Below, one piece after another: positions 27,517-36,610 of a DNA stretch of 64,000 nt. Origin of the DNA: Azospirillum tabaci (GTDB lineage: Bacteria > Pseudomonadota > Alphaproteobacteria > Azospirillales > Azospirillaceae); contig NZ_JACCJY010000024.1 in NCBI RefSeq assembly GCF_014596085.1, forward strand, positions 1-64,000. The letters run 5' to 3'. The notes under the pieces were generated by a model. That model worked only from the letters and a program-made list of their open reading frames with translations. It was not told where the DNA came from and searched no databases. The number at the start of each line of letters is the position of its first letter. Position 1 is the stretch's first letter. Both the position numbers and the translations under genes were made by a program.

Positions 27517-27660
27517 CCCCTCTCCCGCCCCGGGAGAGGGTGCCCGCGAAAGCGGGCGGGTGAGGGTCGTGCGAGAATCGAGGCGCTGGTCTTTGCCGGT
27601 ACCCTCACCCTTCCCACGCTGGCGCGTGGGCCCCTTCCCTCTCCCGGGGCGGGAGAGGGG
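27517..27660. repeat. Palindromic repeat, family B, between convergent genes
   Basis: Begins CCCCTCTCCCGCCCCGGGAG and ends with CTCTCCCGGGGCGGGAGAG, with an inner GGGTGAGGGT/ACCCTCACCC pairing. Copies at 49048 and 61563 share the inner segment ATCxAGGCGCTG. Confidence 0.8.
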
Positions 27661-27668
27661 GTGAATGG

Positions 27669-29768
27669 CTACTTTGCCCGTCCCGTCGGCTTGCCGGCCT
27701 TGGCCGGCGCCCGGCGGCCCTTGCCGGCCTGCTGGGTGTAGAAGGTCTTGCCCGGCTTCGGCCTATCCGCCTTGGGCTTGTCCGCCTTGCCCACACCCCC
27801 CGTCGTCTGCCAAGCGGGCACGAGCTGATGCTCGCCCGGTCCGATCAGGTCGCTGCGGCCCATCGCCTTCAGCGCGTCGCGCAGCACCGGCCAGTTCTCC
27901 GGGTCGTGGTAGCGCAGGAAGGCCTTGTGCAGGCGGCGCTGCTTCAGCCCCTTGGCGGAGAACACCGTTTCCGAGCCCTCGCGGCGGATCGGGCGCAGCG
28001 GGTTGCGGTCGCTGTGGTACATCGCCGTGGCGAGCGCCATGGGGGAGGGCAGGTAGGTCTGCACCTGATCGGCCTTGAAGCCGTTCCGCTTCAGCCACAG
28101 GGCGAGGTTCATCATGTCCTCGTCGCTGGTGCCGGGGTGGGCGGCGATGAAGTAGGGGATCAGGTAGAGCTTCTTCCCCGCCGCCTTGGCCGCCTTCTCG
28201 AACATCTCCTTGAAGCGGTCGTAGGTGCCGATGCCCGGCTTCATCATCTTGGACAGCGGGCCGGGCTCGGTGTGCTCCGGTGCGATCTTCAGGTAACCGC
28301 CGACATGGTGCGTCACCAGCTCCTTCACATACTCCGGGCTGCGGACGGCGAGATCGTAGCGCAGGCCCGAGGCGATGTTGATCTTCTTCACGCCGGGGAT
28401 GGCGCGGGCCTTGCGGTAGAGCTGGATCAGGTCGCTGTGGTCGGTGTTCAGGTTCTTGCAGATGTCCGGGAAGACGCAGGACGGGCGGCGGCAGACCTTT
28501 TCGATCTCCGGGTCCTTGCAGGCCATGCGGTACATGTTGGCGGTCGGCCCGCCCATGTCGGAGATGACGCCGGTGAAGCCCTTCACCTTGTCGCGGATCT
28601 CCTCGATCTCCTTGAGGATCGACCCCTCCGACCGGCTCTGGATGATGCGCCCCTCATGCTCGGTGATCGAGCAGAAGGAACAGCCGCCGAAGCAGCCGCG
28701 CATGATGTTCACCGAGAAGCGGATCATCTCCCAGGCCGGGATGCGCGCGTCGCCGTAGGACGGGTGGGGCGCGCGGGCGTAGGGCAGGCCGTAGACCCCG
28801 TCCATCTCCGCCGTGGTCAGCGGGATCGGCGGCGTGGTCAGCCAGACCTCGCGGTCGCCGTGCCGCTGCACCAGAGCGCGGGCGTTGCCGGGGTTGCTCT
28901 CCTGGTGCAGCACGCGCGACGCGTGGGCGTAGAGCACCTTGTCGGCGCTGACCTGCTCGAAGGAGGGCAGGCGGACCACGGTGCGGTCGGCCCCGGCGGC
29001 GCGCGGAGCGGCGGGGGTCAGCTCGTCGATGCTGCTGCTGTCGATGACGGTCCAGCCGTCCGGCACGCGGCTGCGGACGATGGAGGTGCCGCGGACGTCG
29101 TCGATCTCCCGCGCCTTCTCCCCGGCGGCGATGCGGTGGGCGACGTCGATGATCGCGCGTTCCGCGTTGCCGTAGCACAGGATGTCGGCCTTGGAGTCCA
29201 CGAGGATGGAGCGGCGGACCTTCTCGCTCCAATGATCGTACTGGGCGATGCGGCGGAGGCTCGCCTCGATGCCGCCGAGCACGATGGGCACGTCCTTGTA
29301 GGCTTCGCGGCAGCGCTGGCTGTAGACGATCACCGCGCGATCGGGCCGCTTGCCGCCCTCGTCGTTCGGGGTGTAGCTGTCGTTGTGACGCAGGCGGCGG
29401 TCCGAGGTGTAGTGGTTCACCATCGAATCCATATTGCCGCCGGTCACCCCGAAGAAGAGGTTCGGCTTGCCCAGCGCCTTGAACGGCTCCGCGCTGCTCC
29501 AGTCCGGCTGGGCGATGATGCCGACGCGGAAGCCCTGCGCTTCCAGCAGCCGCCCGATGATCGCCATGCCGAAGCTGGGATGGTCCACGTAGGCGTCGCC
29601 CGTCACCACAACGATGTCGCAGGAATCCCAGCCCAGACGGTCCATCTCCGCCCGCGTCATCGGCAGGAAGGGCGCCGGGCGCCGGGCCTCCGTCCGGTGC
29701 CGGGGGAGGGAGAAGATGTCCCGCGCCGCCGGAACGAGGGCGGCGGTGGGCGTGGGTTCGTTGAGCAT
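27669..29768 (-). CDS. ygiQ: YgiQ-family radical SAM protein
   Basis: A 699-aa radical SAM protein of the YgiQ family, whose reaction is unknown. It has an N-terminal B12-binding-like region ([18 protein letters not shown]), the cluster motif CFGGCSFC in the middle, and a basic, Lys/Pro/Gly-rich tail typical of the family. It starts with [14 protein letters not shown] at 29768. Ends next to a family B repeat that separates it from the convergent secreted-protein gene. Confidence 0.9.
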   Translation of the reverse strand: MLNEPTPTAALVPAARDIFSLPRHRTEARRPAPFLPMTRAEMDRLGWDSCDIVVVTGDAYVDHPSFGMAIIGRLLEAQGFRVGIIAQPDWSSAEPFKALGKPNLFFGVTGGNMDSMVNHYTSDRRLRHNDSYTPNDEGGKRPDRAVIVYSQRCREAYKDVPIVLGGIEASLRRIAQYDHWSEKVRRSILVDSKADILCYGNAERAIIDVAHRIAAGEKAREIDDVRGTSIVRSRVPDGWTVIDSSSIDELTPAAPRAAGADRTVVRLPSFEQVSADKVLYAHASRVLHQESNPGNARALVQRHGDREVWLTTPPIPLTTAEMDGVYGLPYARAPHPSYGDARIPAWEMIRFSVNIMRGCFGGCSFCSITEHEGRIIQSRSEGSILKEIEEIRDKVKGFTGVISDMGGPTANMYRMACKDPEIEKVCRRPSCVFPDICKNLNTDHSDLIQLYRKARAIPGVKKINIASGLRYDLAVRSPEYVKELVTHHVGGYLKIAPEHTEPGPLSKMMKPGIGTYDRFKEMFEKAAKAAGKKLYLIPYFIAAHPGTSDEDMMNLALWLKRNGFKADQVQTYLPSPMALATAMYHSDRNPLRPIRREGSETVFSAKGLKQRRLHKAFLRYHDPENWPVLRDALKAMGRSDLIGPGEHQLVPAWQTTGGVGKADKPKADRPKPGKTFYTQQAGKGRRAPAKAGKPTGRAK

Positions 29769-30063
29769 GACGCTCTCCGTTCGGGCCGCCGGTGCGCGGT
29801 GCGCTGCCGGGGCGGGGTGCTTGATGGTCGGGTGCCGGTTTCATACCGGCAATGTCCGGCATGGTCCACCGCGCGAGTCCCTACGGAAGTGCCGCGGCGC
29901 GGTCAAGGATTGCCTGACCGTCGGGGTCAACTTTATACGCGTTTATGACGCCGTGATGTGTGCAGCCGGGGCGTCCGCGGCAAGGGGGCTTCCGCAACAG
30001 GTCTCCCGAGACCCTGTTGGGAGGGACGGAAGCGCAAGCCTTTCCCATCGACAGGAGGTCATT

Positions 30064-30249
30064 ATGAGCACCGACAAGCGTCACGGCGACCAGCGCGACG
30101 AACCGCTCGACATCAAGAACACCCGCGCCGACCCCGCGATCGACGAGGAAAAGATGGGGTTTCAGAACATCGAAGGGCCGGGCGCCGAGAGCAGAAAGGA
30201 TAAGGCACCAAGCGCGGACGACTCTCCGGACAGCGCACCCCGGCCGTAA
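30064..30249 (+). CDS. Small hydrophilic protein of unknown function
   Basis: A 61-aa Asp/Lys/Pro-rich protein (MSTDKRHGDQRDEPLDIKNT). A strong Shine-Dalgarno, AGGAGG, sits six bases before ATG 30064, supporting a real small gene. It is charged throughout with no membrane segment and is probably disordered. Followed 62 bp later by another gene of the same kind, suggesting a stress-related or scaffold role, which is only a guess. Confidence 0.6.
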   Translation: MSTDKRHGDQRDEPLDIKNTRADPAIDEEKMGFQNIEGPGAESRKDKAPSADDSPDSAPRP

Positions 30250-30311
30250 CGCGGACCCCGCAGGCGCTGCGGACGTTGTTCGCTGGAACCACAACAGACC
30301 GGAGGTTTGCC

Positions 30312-30500
30312 ATGGCGGAAGAGAAGACACCCGACAGCCCTGCCGACGCGGGGCCGGGCAAGGACTCCCCGTTGGAGGACAAGAGCAAGACGCCCGGCGA
30401 TGGGACGCTGCAGGACGCCGTTCCCGCCGGAACGACGTCGGACGAGCTGCGGCGGCGAGCGGAAGAGGATGACGGTTCCGTCCAGCCGGGCACCGGCTGA
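30312..30500 (+). CDS. Small acidic protein of unknown function
   Basis: A 62-aa disordered-looking protein (MAEEKTPDSPADAGPGKDSP) with GGAGG about seven bases before ATG 30312. It ends in a region rich in Glu/Asp (RRRAEEDDGS). No homologous domain is recognised. Likely cotranscribed with the gene at 30064. Confidence 0.55.
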   Translation: MAEEKTPDSPADAGPGKDSPLEDKSKTPGDGTLQDAVPAGTTSDELRRRAEEDDGSVQPGTG

Positions 30501-30525
30501 GCCCTGAAAGCCATCGTCGATGTCA

Positions 30526-30543
30526 TCATACGACGTCGTATGA
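30526..30543. promoter_or_regulatory. Perfect 18-bp palindrome TCATACGACGTCGTATGA
   Basis: Sits between convergent genes. The inner 16 bp differ by one base from the site 5' of parA at 8866-8881. A protein-binding dyad such as a parS-like or operator site is plausible. Confidence 0.5.
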
Positions 30544-30546
30544 GAG

Positions 30547-32352
30547 CTACCGGGTGACGCTCTCGCTCGCGGGCGCGGCCAATCCGACCATGGCATAGCT
30601 GCTGCGGATGGCCGCGTCCAGCGTCGGGGGCAGGGGTTGGATGCGCTGCTCCCGCGCTGCGCGGCGGGCGAAATCGGGGTCAGCCGCTAGCGCCCGCGTG
30701 GCGGCGGCCTTGGCCTCGTCCATCCGGCCCATCTGCACGAAGGCGACGGCCAGGGCGGCCTGGGCCGGCGCGGCGGCGGTCACCTCGAACTCCAGCTTCG
30801 TGCTGTCCGGATGCCCATGGCGCTGGAGGGCGAGGCTGTAGGCGGGCAGAAGCCGTTCCCGTTGCGCGGGATCGCGCTCCATCGCCTGTTCCAGCAGGGG
30901 CAGGCCTTTCGCGGACTGCCCGGCTTCGACATGCCACAGGCCGAGGTCACCCAGCACATGGGCGTTTCCGGGTGATGCCTGCAGCGCGCGTTGCCCGGCG
31001 GCGAAGCAGGGGGTGTACTGCCCGCGCAGGCAATAGGCGGTGTAAAGCGCCGTCAATGGGCGCAGCGAGGCCGGTTCCAGCTCCGTGGCGCGCAGGGCGG
31101 CGGCCAGGGCATCGTTCAAGGCGTCGTCGTTCCGTTCCGCCCGATAGGCGTCTGACTGAAGCAGGGACAGCGCCGACCAGAGGCGGGCGGCCTCCCCGGT
31201 GCTGGTGGTCAGAACGCTGGCCGCGGAGGTCAAGCAACCTCTCAAGGCGGACCGCTCGGCTGGCGGGACCTCATGCCGGCCGGAGGCGAGGAAGGCGCAT
31301 TCTCGCGGCGACAGGCTGGCGGTCGGTTTGGCACGCAGACGAGCGGCGGCAACCGGCAGGAGGGGGCCTTGCGCAGCGGTGAGGGGATCGATGATGCCAG
31401 CCGCCAAACTTTGCGGCATTGGCATGCCCTCCGGTCCGGACGGCCGGTCCAGGCTGGTGGACCAGAGCACCGTCCCGGTGGCGAGGTCGGTCAAGTGCAC
31501 GACCAGACGCACGGCCGCGTCGTGCCCTTGAAGGCTTCCCGACAGGCGAAGACCCTGATGGGGCAGGGTGGCGGTCTGCGGCGGATCGATCCTCACCGGC
31601 AGGTCGATCCGGTTGGCGAGGCCGCCAGCGATCTCGTCGGTCAGCATGGCGGCGAGAGCGCCGTCCTCCACCGACTGGCCGGTGGTCCGGAAGGGGCCGA
31701 CAACGATGCTCATCGGTGCGTCGACCGCCGAGGATAAGGCAGCGGACAGAGGCGGCGTCGGCTCCGTCCCCCTCGGCTCCGCGCCGGCCACGACCGGGTG
31801 GGGGCCGAGTGCCAATGCCTCTTCCACGTCAAGCGGTGTGGCGAGGTTCCGACCGATCATCAGGCCCGTCAACCCGACCGCGATCAGCACCATGGCGGCC
31901 AAGCCGGCGATGCGCAGGGAAACGGGGCGCCGGGATGTCTCCGTCGCCGGAACGGTGAGAGGGTTGGGCAGGTCGGGGGATGGCGCGTCGCTCAACCGTT
32001 CGAAGCGGGGAGCGTAACCGCCCTTCGGCACGACGATGCGGATCGGGTCGTTGCGGCCCGCGGTCAGATAGTAGTGTTCCAGGCTGCGACGCAGCCGCCC
32101 GGCCTCCAGCCGCACGATGGGATCGGACTGCGGGTCGAAACTCGGCTCCCGGTTGAAGACGCTGACGGCGATGCAGTAGGCCTTGATTTGCTGCGCCCGC
32201 CCCTCCAGGCACTCCTCGACCACATAGCGCAGGAAGCGGCGATTCCGGTCCGACGCGTCGAAGTGATCGCTTGCCAAAATCCGCTCAAGCTGAGTCCGGA
32301 CAGCACGATCATTCAATAACCTCTCCTGCGCGGGCGGCGTTTCCTCGGTCAT
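30547..32352 (-). CDS. Membrane-anchored TPR protein with CadC/adenylate-cyclase-type N-terminus
   Basis: A 601-aa protein. Residues 1-120 resemble the N-terminal domain of rhizobial membrane regulators (FLRYVVEECLEGRAQQIKAYCIAVSVF, then PIVRLEAGRLRRSLEHYYL and a PKGGYAPRF ending). One transmembrane segment follows near residues 145-165, then a periplasmic TolB-like region and C-terminal TPR-like helices with an odd number of Cys residues. The start is set at 32352 because GGGAG lies nine bases upstream. A signalling or gene-control role is inferred. Confidence 0.7.
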   Translation of the reverse strand: MTEETPPAQERLLNDRAVRTQLERILASDHFDASDRNRRFLRYVVEECLEGRAQQIKAYCIAVSVFNREPSFDPQSDPIVRLEAGRLRRSLEHYYLTAGRNDPIRIVVPKGGYAPRFERLSDAPSPDLPNPLTVPATETSRRPVSLRIAGLAAMVLIAVGLTGLMIGRNLATPLDVEEALALGPHPVVAGAEPRGTEPTPPLSAALSSAVDAPMSIVVGPFRTTGQSVEDGALAAMLTDEIAGGLANRIDLPVRIDPPQTATLPHQGLRLSGSLQGHDAAVRLVVHLTDLATGTVLWSTSLDRPSGPEGMPMPQSLAAGIIDPLTAAQGPLLPVAAARLRAKPTASLSPRECAFLASGRHEVPPAERSALRGCLTSAASVLTTSTGEAARLWSALSLLQSDAYRAERNDDALNDALAAALRATELEPASLRPLTALYTAYCLRGQYTPCFAAGQRALQASPGNAHVLGDLGLWHVEAGQSAKGLPLLEQAMERDPAQRERLLPAYSLALQRHGHPDSTKLEFEVTAAAPAQAALAVAFVQMGRMDEAKAAATRALAADPDFARRAAREQRIQPLPPTLDAAIRSSYAMVGLAAPASESVTR

Positions 32353-32917
32353 TCGTGACATCTCCCGAAAGTTGAGAAAGACGATGTGCGATCCTTCTCA
32401 AAAGGGGTGGGTCGATGTGTTGGCGGCATTCTTCCATCGGGAAAAACTGATGTCCATCGGCCCTGTGCTTTTAGGCTGGATCATATTCCCGAAGTCCGTT
32501 GGCTTCTCTGTTCGTTGGAGTAAGCCGCCCATCCAAAGGCTGGGGATGCCCGACCGAAAGCGGTGAGGACCACCTCCGCCGAACGGGGCGTAAACTACCG
32601 TATGCTACCTGCCACGGCGGAACGGTCGGCGGCTTGACCGGTTTTCCCGCCGCCGGACAGGGGACTCGACAGGGGAGGACCCGAACAATGGCTGAAGGTC
32701 CTTCCCGTCCCCGCGGCACGCCCGGCTCACCGACGCGCATCCCCCGCCGTCGATAAGGCGTGCCGACATTTCCCGGTTTTCCCTGTTCTCGGCTTCGGTA
32801 ACGCAACGCACCGGTGGTTCCATGTCTTTTTTGTCGTCGTCCTTTTTGTCTTCGCTGAAGGATCCGTCCCGCCACTGTCCGCCTCATCCCCTTCACACAT
32901 CTCCTCAGAAATCACGA
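32353..32917. other. Gene-poor gap of about 560 bp
   Basis: Frames of 60-85 codons here lack ribosome binding sites and recognisable sequence. The stretch probably holds promoters for the TPR gene and the downstream DUF882 gene. Nothing else is visible. Confidence 0.45.
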
Positions 32918-33469
32918 ATGCACCAACCCGCCGCAGCCGCGCTGACGCGCCGCGGCATCTTCGGACTGGGGGCCGCGGTGGCGGTCGGCGTCTGCAACAG
33001 CCGCAGTGCCGCAGCGTGGGAACCGGCGCCGGAGCGCAGCTTGCGGATTTACAATTGCCTGACAGGGGAGAGCTTCGACGGCGTCTACTGGGCGGAAGGA
33101 CGCCCGGTGGTGGAGGCGATGGCCCGCATCGACTGGGTCCTGCGCGACCATCGCAGCGACGATTGCCACCGCATCGATCTCGCCCTGCTGAACCGCCTGT
33201 CGGAGATGCAGGAGAAGATGGACAGCCAGCATCCGTTCGAAGTGCTGTCGGCCTTCCGGTCCCAGGAAACCAACCGCCGCGTGAAGGGGGCGGCGACGGG
33301 CAGCCTGCATTTGCAGGGACGGGCGGTCGATTTGCGCCTGCAGGGGCGGCGCGCCGTGGACCTCTACCGCTGCGCCCTCTCCTTCGGCGACGGCGGGGCG
33401 GGCTGCTACGCCAAGCGCAACTTCGTCCATGTGGACACCGGGCCGACGCGGCGCTGGATGGGAGCTTGA
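32918..33469 (+). CDS. Tat-exported DUF882/YcbK-type peptidase M15 protein
   Basis: A 183-aa protein whose N-terminus has a twin-arginine-like signal (LTRRGIFGLGAAVAVGV). The mature part has the YcbK/M15-2 features: SAFRSQETNRR, GSLHLQGRAVDLRL with the metal-binding His/Asp, and FVHVDTGPTRRW at the end. A role in murein crosslink trimming is inferred from the family. The start at 32918 is chosen to place the Tat motif at residue 10; upstream Shine-Dalgarno is weak. Confidence 0.82.
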   Translation: MHQPAAAALTRRGIFGLGAAVAVGVCNSRSAAAWEPAPERSLRIYNCLTGESFDGVYWAEGRPVVEAMARIDWVLRDHRSDDCHRIDLALLNRLSEMQEKMDSQHPFEVLSAFRSQETNRRVKGAATGSLHLQGRAVDLRLQGRRAVDLYRCALSFGDGGAGCYAKRNFVHVDTGPTRRWMGA

Positions 33470-33635
33470 GCGTGGAGGCGCGGAATCGGGACTTTTCGTC
33501 GCAGAACCTTTTGCCAGGGGACATCGGGCGAAGGGCATTACGCCGATGGATGGATTGTGCGCAGGACGGAGGAAGCGCACGATAGCCCGAAAAAGAAGGC
33601 CATACGATCAGGCCAACGCTCTTTGGGAGGAGCCC

Positions 33636-33926
33636 ATGCGAACCCCAACCGACCTTGCGGACCCCCGTGGCCGCAGTTTATCGGCGGGTCGTCACCCGCT
33701 GACCGATCTCTCCCTTGCCGACCCGGCCCGGATCGCCCAGGCCCGTACGCTGGCGGGCTGGATCGCCGTGATCGCCGAAGACCGCGGTCTGGACGAGCGG
33801 GGCGTTGCCGCGGCGACCGGCCTGGGCATCGAGGATGTCCGGGCGGTTCTCGACGGCACCGTGTTCATGATGCCCGTGAGCACGCTCGATCGCGCGTTGC
33901 GCCGCCTGGAAGGCCGCCCGCACTGA
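33636..33926 (+). CDS. Small HTH-like protein
   Basis: A 96-aa protein with a helix-turn-helix-like segment (AGWIAVIAEDRGLDERGVAAATGLGIEDVRAVLDG split as residues about 40-75). The conserved-looking pattern GLDxxGVAAATGL resembles XRE/antitoxin-type HTHs. ATG 33636 has GGAGG seven bases upstream. The adjacent gene at 33977 shows the same core pattern, so the two may have arisen by duplication. Confidence 0.6.
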   Translation: MRTPTDLADPRGRSLSAGRHPLTDLSLADPARIAQARTLAGWIAVIAEDRGLDERGVAAATGLGIEDVRAVLDGTVFMMPVSTLDRALRRLEGRPH

Positions 33927-33976
33927 GCAGCCGCGAACCACGCCTCTCCCTCCGCCCACCGGCACAGGAGGACCGC

Positions 33977-34201
33977 ATGACCCACCACGTCCGCAAACGG
34001 AGCAGCGCCATGGACCGCACGGAGAAACGCGACGCCATCACCCGCATCCGCCACGCCGCCGAACAGCAGGGGCTGGACGCCGGCGATCTGGCCCGGATGA
34101 CGGGGCTGGCGCCGGGGCACGCCCGCGCGATCCTGTCCGGCTTCGGCTCGACGGTTCCGCGTGCCGCGCTGGACCGCACCGTCACCGTTCTGCCCGAGTG
34201 A
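33977..34201 (+). CDS. Small HTH-like protein, possible paralogue of the preceding gene
   Basis: A 74-aa protein with GLDAGDLARMTGLAPGHARA in the position of the preceding protein's HTH and a similar tail (ALDRTVTVL). AGGAGG precedes ATG 33977. It ends just before a strong terminator hairpin, closing a two-gene unit. DNA binding is inferred only. Confidence 0.55.
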   Translation: MTHHVRKRSSAMDRTEKRDAITRIRHAAEQQGLDAGDLARMTGLAPGHARAILSGFGSTVPRAALDRTVTVLPE

Positions 34202-34220
34202 CAGCATGATCGTGACAGCA

Positions 34221-34236
34221 CGCTGAAATGGAAACG
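34221..34236 (+). repeat. Dispersed 16-bp motif copy at a terminator foot
   Basis: CGCTGAAATGGAAACG, plus orientation, intergenic. Its last four bases are the first bases of the terminator stem at 34233. Confidence 0.55.
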
Positions 34237-34261
34237 GCGGCGCATCGGGTGCGCCGCCGTT
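34233..34261. terminator. Bidirectional terminator hairpin
   Basis: Perfect 12-bp stem AACGGCGGCGCA / TGCGCCGCCGTT with loop TCGGG, between the HTH pair (plus) and a small minus-strand gene. On the minus side TTTCCATTTC follows. Confidence 0.75.
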
Positions 34262-34289
34262 GTTCCTGAACCTTGCGGAGTGCCGCGGT

Positions 34290-34499
34290 TCAGGCGACCG
34301 AGAGCACGTCCAGATAGACGTTCGCCGGCTCGGTCAGGTGAATCCGGTACAGCATACCCATCTGGTCCACGATGATGCTGGCGACGGGGTTCTTGGCCGC
34401 CATGTCGGTGACCGCGGCGCGCACGTTGCGCGGCAGGCTGTCGAGTTCGACGTCGCGGTAGCCGTTCTTGTCGGAGAACTTGATGATCTTCTGGCCCAT
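34290..34499 (-). CDS. Small protein of unknown function
   Basis: A 69-aa protein beginning MGQKIIKFSDKNGYRDVELD. Composition is that of a folded soluble domain, with a beta-rich centre (ASIIVDQMGMLYRIHL). The start at 34499 is internal to a longer frame; upstream Shine-Dalgarno is poor (AGGG 14 bases before). It could instead start at an in-frame ATG at 34520. No domain recognised. Confidence 0.5.
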   Translation of the reverse strand: MGQKIIKFSDKNGYRDVELDSLPRNVRAAVTDMAAKNPVASIIVDQMGMLYRIHLTEPANVYLDVLSVA

Positions 34500-34650
34500 G
34501 GTCAGGCGCCCTGCGTGCATGCTCTGTTTGTGGTGGGCGGACCATGACCCCACCGGGTTAAGGAAGCACTAACCAAAAATCGCGCGAACGCAGGACTGAT
34601 GAGCGGCGGCTGCATCGGTGTCCTTGGAATAATTCGGCCGCGTTCGTCCC

Positions 34651-36510
34651 CTATCCATGAAAATGCTCGAACACCCGCCTGGCCAGCGCCGCGCTGATGC
34701 CGGGTGTGGCCTCCAGATCCTTCAGCCCGGCCGAGGCCACCGCGGTGGAACTGCCGAAATGGTGCAGCAGGGCCTTCTTGCGCGACGGGCCGACGCCGGG
34801 GATGCCATCGATGCGGGTGTGGTCCATCGCCTTCAGGCGGCGGGTGCGGTGGGCGTCGATGGCCGTCCGGTGGGCCTCGTCGCGCAGCCGTTGCAGGAAG
34901 TACAGAACCGGGTCGTTGGGCTCCAGGCGAAAAGGTTCGCGGTCCGGCAGGAAGAAGCGCTCGCGCCCGGCGTCGCGGTCCGGCCCCTTGGCGATGGCGG
35001 CCAGCGGCACGCCCGCGATGCCCAGCCCGTCCAGGACCGCGCGGGCGGTGTTCAACTGGCCGAGCCCGCCGTCGATCAGCACCAGATCGGGCCACTGGCC
35101 GCCGCTGCGCTGCGGGTCCTCGCGCAGCGCGCGCCCGAAGCGGCGGGTCAGCACCTCGCGCAGCATGGCGTAGTCGTCGCCGGCCGCGGCGGGGTCCTTG
35201 ATGTGGAAGCGGCGGCATGCGTTGCGCTGGATGCCCTCCGGCCCGGCGACCACCATCGCGCCGACCGGGAAGGCACCCTGGATGTGCGAGTTGTCGTAGA
35301 TTTCGATACGGGCCGGTGATTTCGGAAGGCCGAAGACGCGCGCCACCCCGGCCAGCAGCTTGCCCTGGGCGGAGCGTTCGGCCATGCGCCGCCCGTGCGC
35401 CTCGCGCGCGTTGGTCAGGGCGTGTTCGACGACGCGGCGCTTGGGGCCGCGCTGGGGAACCTCCACCTCCACCCGCCGCCCGGCGGCCAGCGTCAGCGCC
35501 TCGGCCAGCAGGGCGCGCTCCGGGATGGCGTGGCTGAGCAGCAGGTGGCGGGGCGGCGGCGTGCCTTCGTAGAGCTGGGCGGCGAAGGCGGCCAGGATCG
35601 CGGCCGGCTCCTCCTCTCCGTCGTGCCGGGGGAAGAAGGCGCGGGTGCCCTGGTTGCGCCCGCCGCGGAAGAAGAAGGCCTGGACGCAGGCGGTCCCGCC
35701 CTCGGCATGGACGGCCAGCACGTCGGCGTCCTCCAGCACGCCTTCCAGATTGATGTCCTGACGGCTCTGCAGGGCGGTCAGGGCGCGGATGCGGTCGCGC
35801 CAGCGGGCGGCGTCCTCGTAGGCCAGCCGGTCGGAGCAGTCCATCATGTGGCGGGCGAACTCCGCCTGGACGGCGGCGCTGCGCCCGGACAGCACGTCGC
35901 GCACGCCCTGCATCTGCGCGGCGTAGTCCTCCGCCGAGACGCGGCCGACGCAGGGGGCGGAGCAGCGTTTGATCTGGTGCTGGAGGCAGGGCCGCGTGCG
36001 TGCGGTGAAGGTGGCGTCGTCGCAGTTGCGCAGCAGGAAGGCGCGCTGCAACGCCCCGATGGTCATGCCGACGAGGGCGGGGGAGGCGTAGGGGCCGAAC
36101 AGGTCGCGCTTCTTCCCATGGCGGTCGGCGCTGCCGCGATGATGCATCAGACGCGGGAACTCGTGCCCTTGGCCCAGCGCGATGTAGGAGAAGGACCGGT
36201 CGTCCTTCACCAGCACGTTGAAGGGGGGCAGCAGGCGGCGGATGAGGTTCGCCTCCAGCAGGAGGGCCTCCGCCTCGGTGTGGGTGGTGACGAACTCCAT
36301 GGAGCGGGTCAGCGCCACCATGCGGCGGGTGCGGTTGGGCAGCCCGTCCGTCCGGGTGTAGCTGGCCACCCGGCGTTTCAAGTTCTTCGCCTTGCCGACA
36401 TACAGGATGCGTCCGTCCGCCCCGATCATCCGATAGACGCCGGGCGTGTCCGGCAGCGTCGGCAGGGTGGCGCGGATCACCGCGGCTCCATCTACAGCCA
36501 AGCCGGCCAT
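34651..36510 (-). CDS. uvrC: Excinuclease ABC subunit C
   Basis: A 619-aa nuclease of nucleotide excision repair making both incisions around a lesion in the UvrB-DNA complex. Order: GIY-YIG domain (PGVYRMIGADGRILYVGKAKNL near residue 23), the UvrB-interacting UVR region in the middle, the RNase-H-like endonuclease with IEIYDNSHIQG and LVLIDGGLGQL, and C-terminal helix-hairpin-helix repeats (IPGVGPSRKKALL). ATG 36510 has TAGGGAG upstream. A core gene on the same replicon as repA. Confidence 0.95.
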   Translation of the reverse strand: MAGLAVDGAAVIRATLPTLPDTPGVYRMIGADGRILYVGKAKNLKRRVASYTRTDGLPNRTRRMVALTRSMEFVTTHTEAEALLLEANLIRRLLPPFNVLVKDDRSFSYIALGQGHEFPRLMHHRGSADRHGKKRDLFGPYASPALVGMTIGALQRAFLLRNCDDATFTARTRPCLQHQIKRCSAPCVGRVSAEDYAAQMQGVRDVLSGRSAAVQAEFARHMMDCSDRLAYEDAARWRDRIRALTALQSRQDINLEGVLEDADVLAVHAEGGTACVQAFFFRGGRNQGTRAFFPRHDGEEEPAAILAAFAAQLYEGTPPPRHLLLSHAIPERALLAEALTLAAGRRVEVEVPQRGPKRRVVEHALTNAREAHGRRMAERSAQGKLLAGVARVFGLPKSPARIEIYDNSHIQGAFPVGAMVVAGPEGIQRNACRRFHIKDPAAAGDDYAMLREVLTRRFGRALREDPQRSGGQWPDLVLIDGGLGQLNTARAVLDGLGIAGVPLAAIAKGPDRDAGRERFFLPDREPFRLEPNDPVLYFLQRLRDEAHRTAIDAHRTRRLKAMDHTRIDGIPGVGPSRKKALLHHFGSSTAVASAGLKDLEATPGISAALARRVFEHFHG

Positions 36511-36610
36511 GCTCCCTAACCCGGTGTGTTAACCACGATGGAGCGGAAGGAAGCAGGGGAACGAACCATGGACAAGGGACAATCGTCAGCCCTGTCCTTC
36601 AGGGCAGGAT

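Noticed and set aside
32372-32917. Small open frames in the gap upstream of the DUF882 gene
   Set aside because: They lack ribosome binding sites, have biased composition, and have no recognisable sequence.
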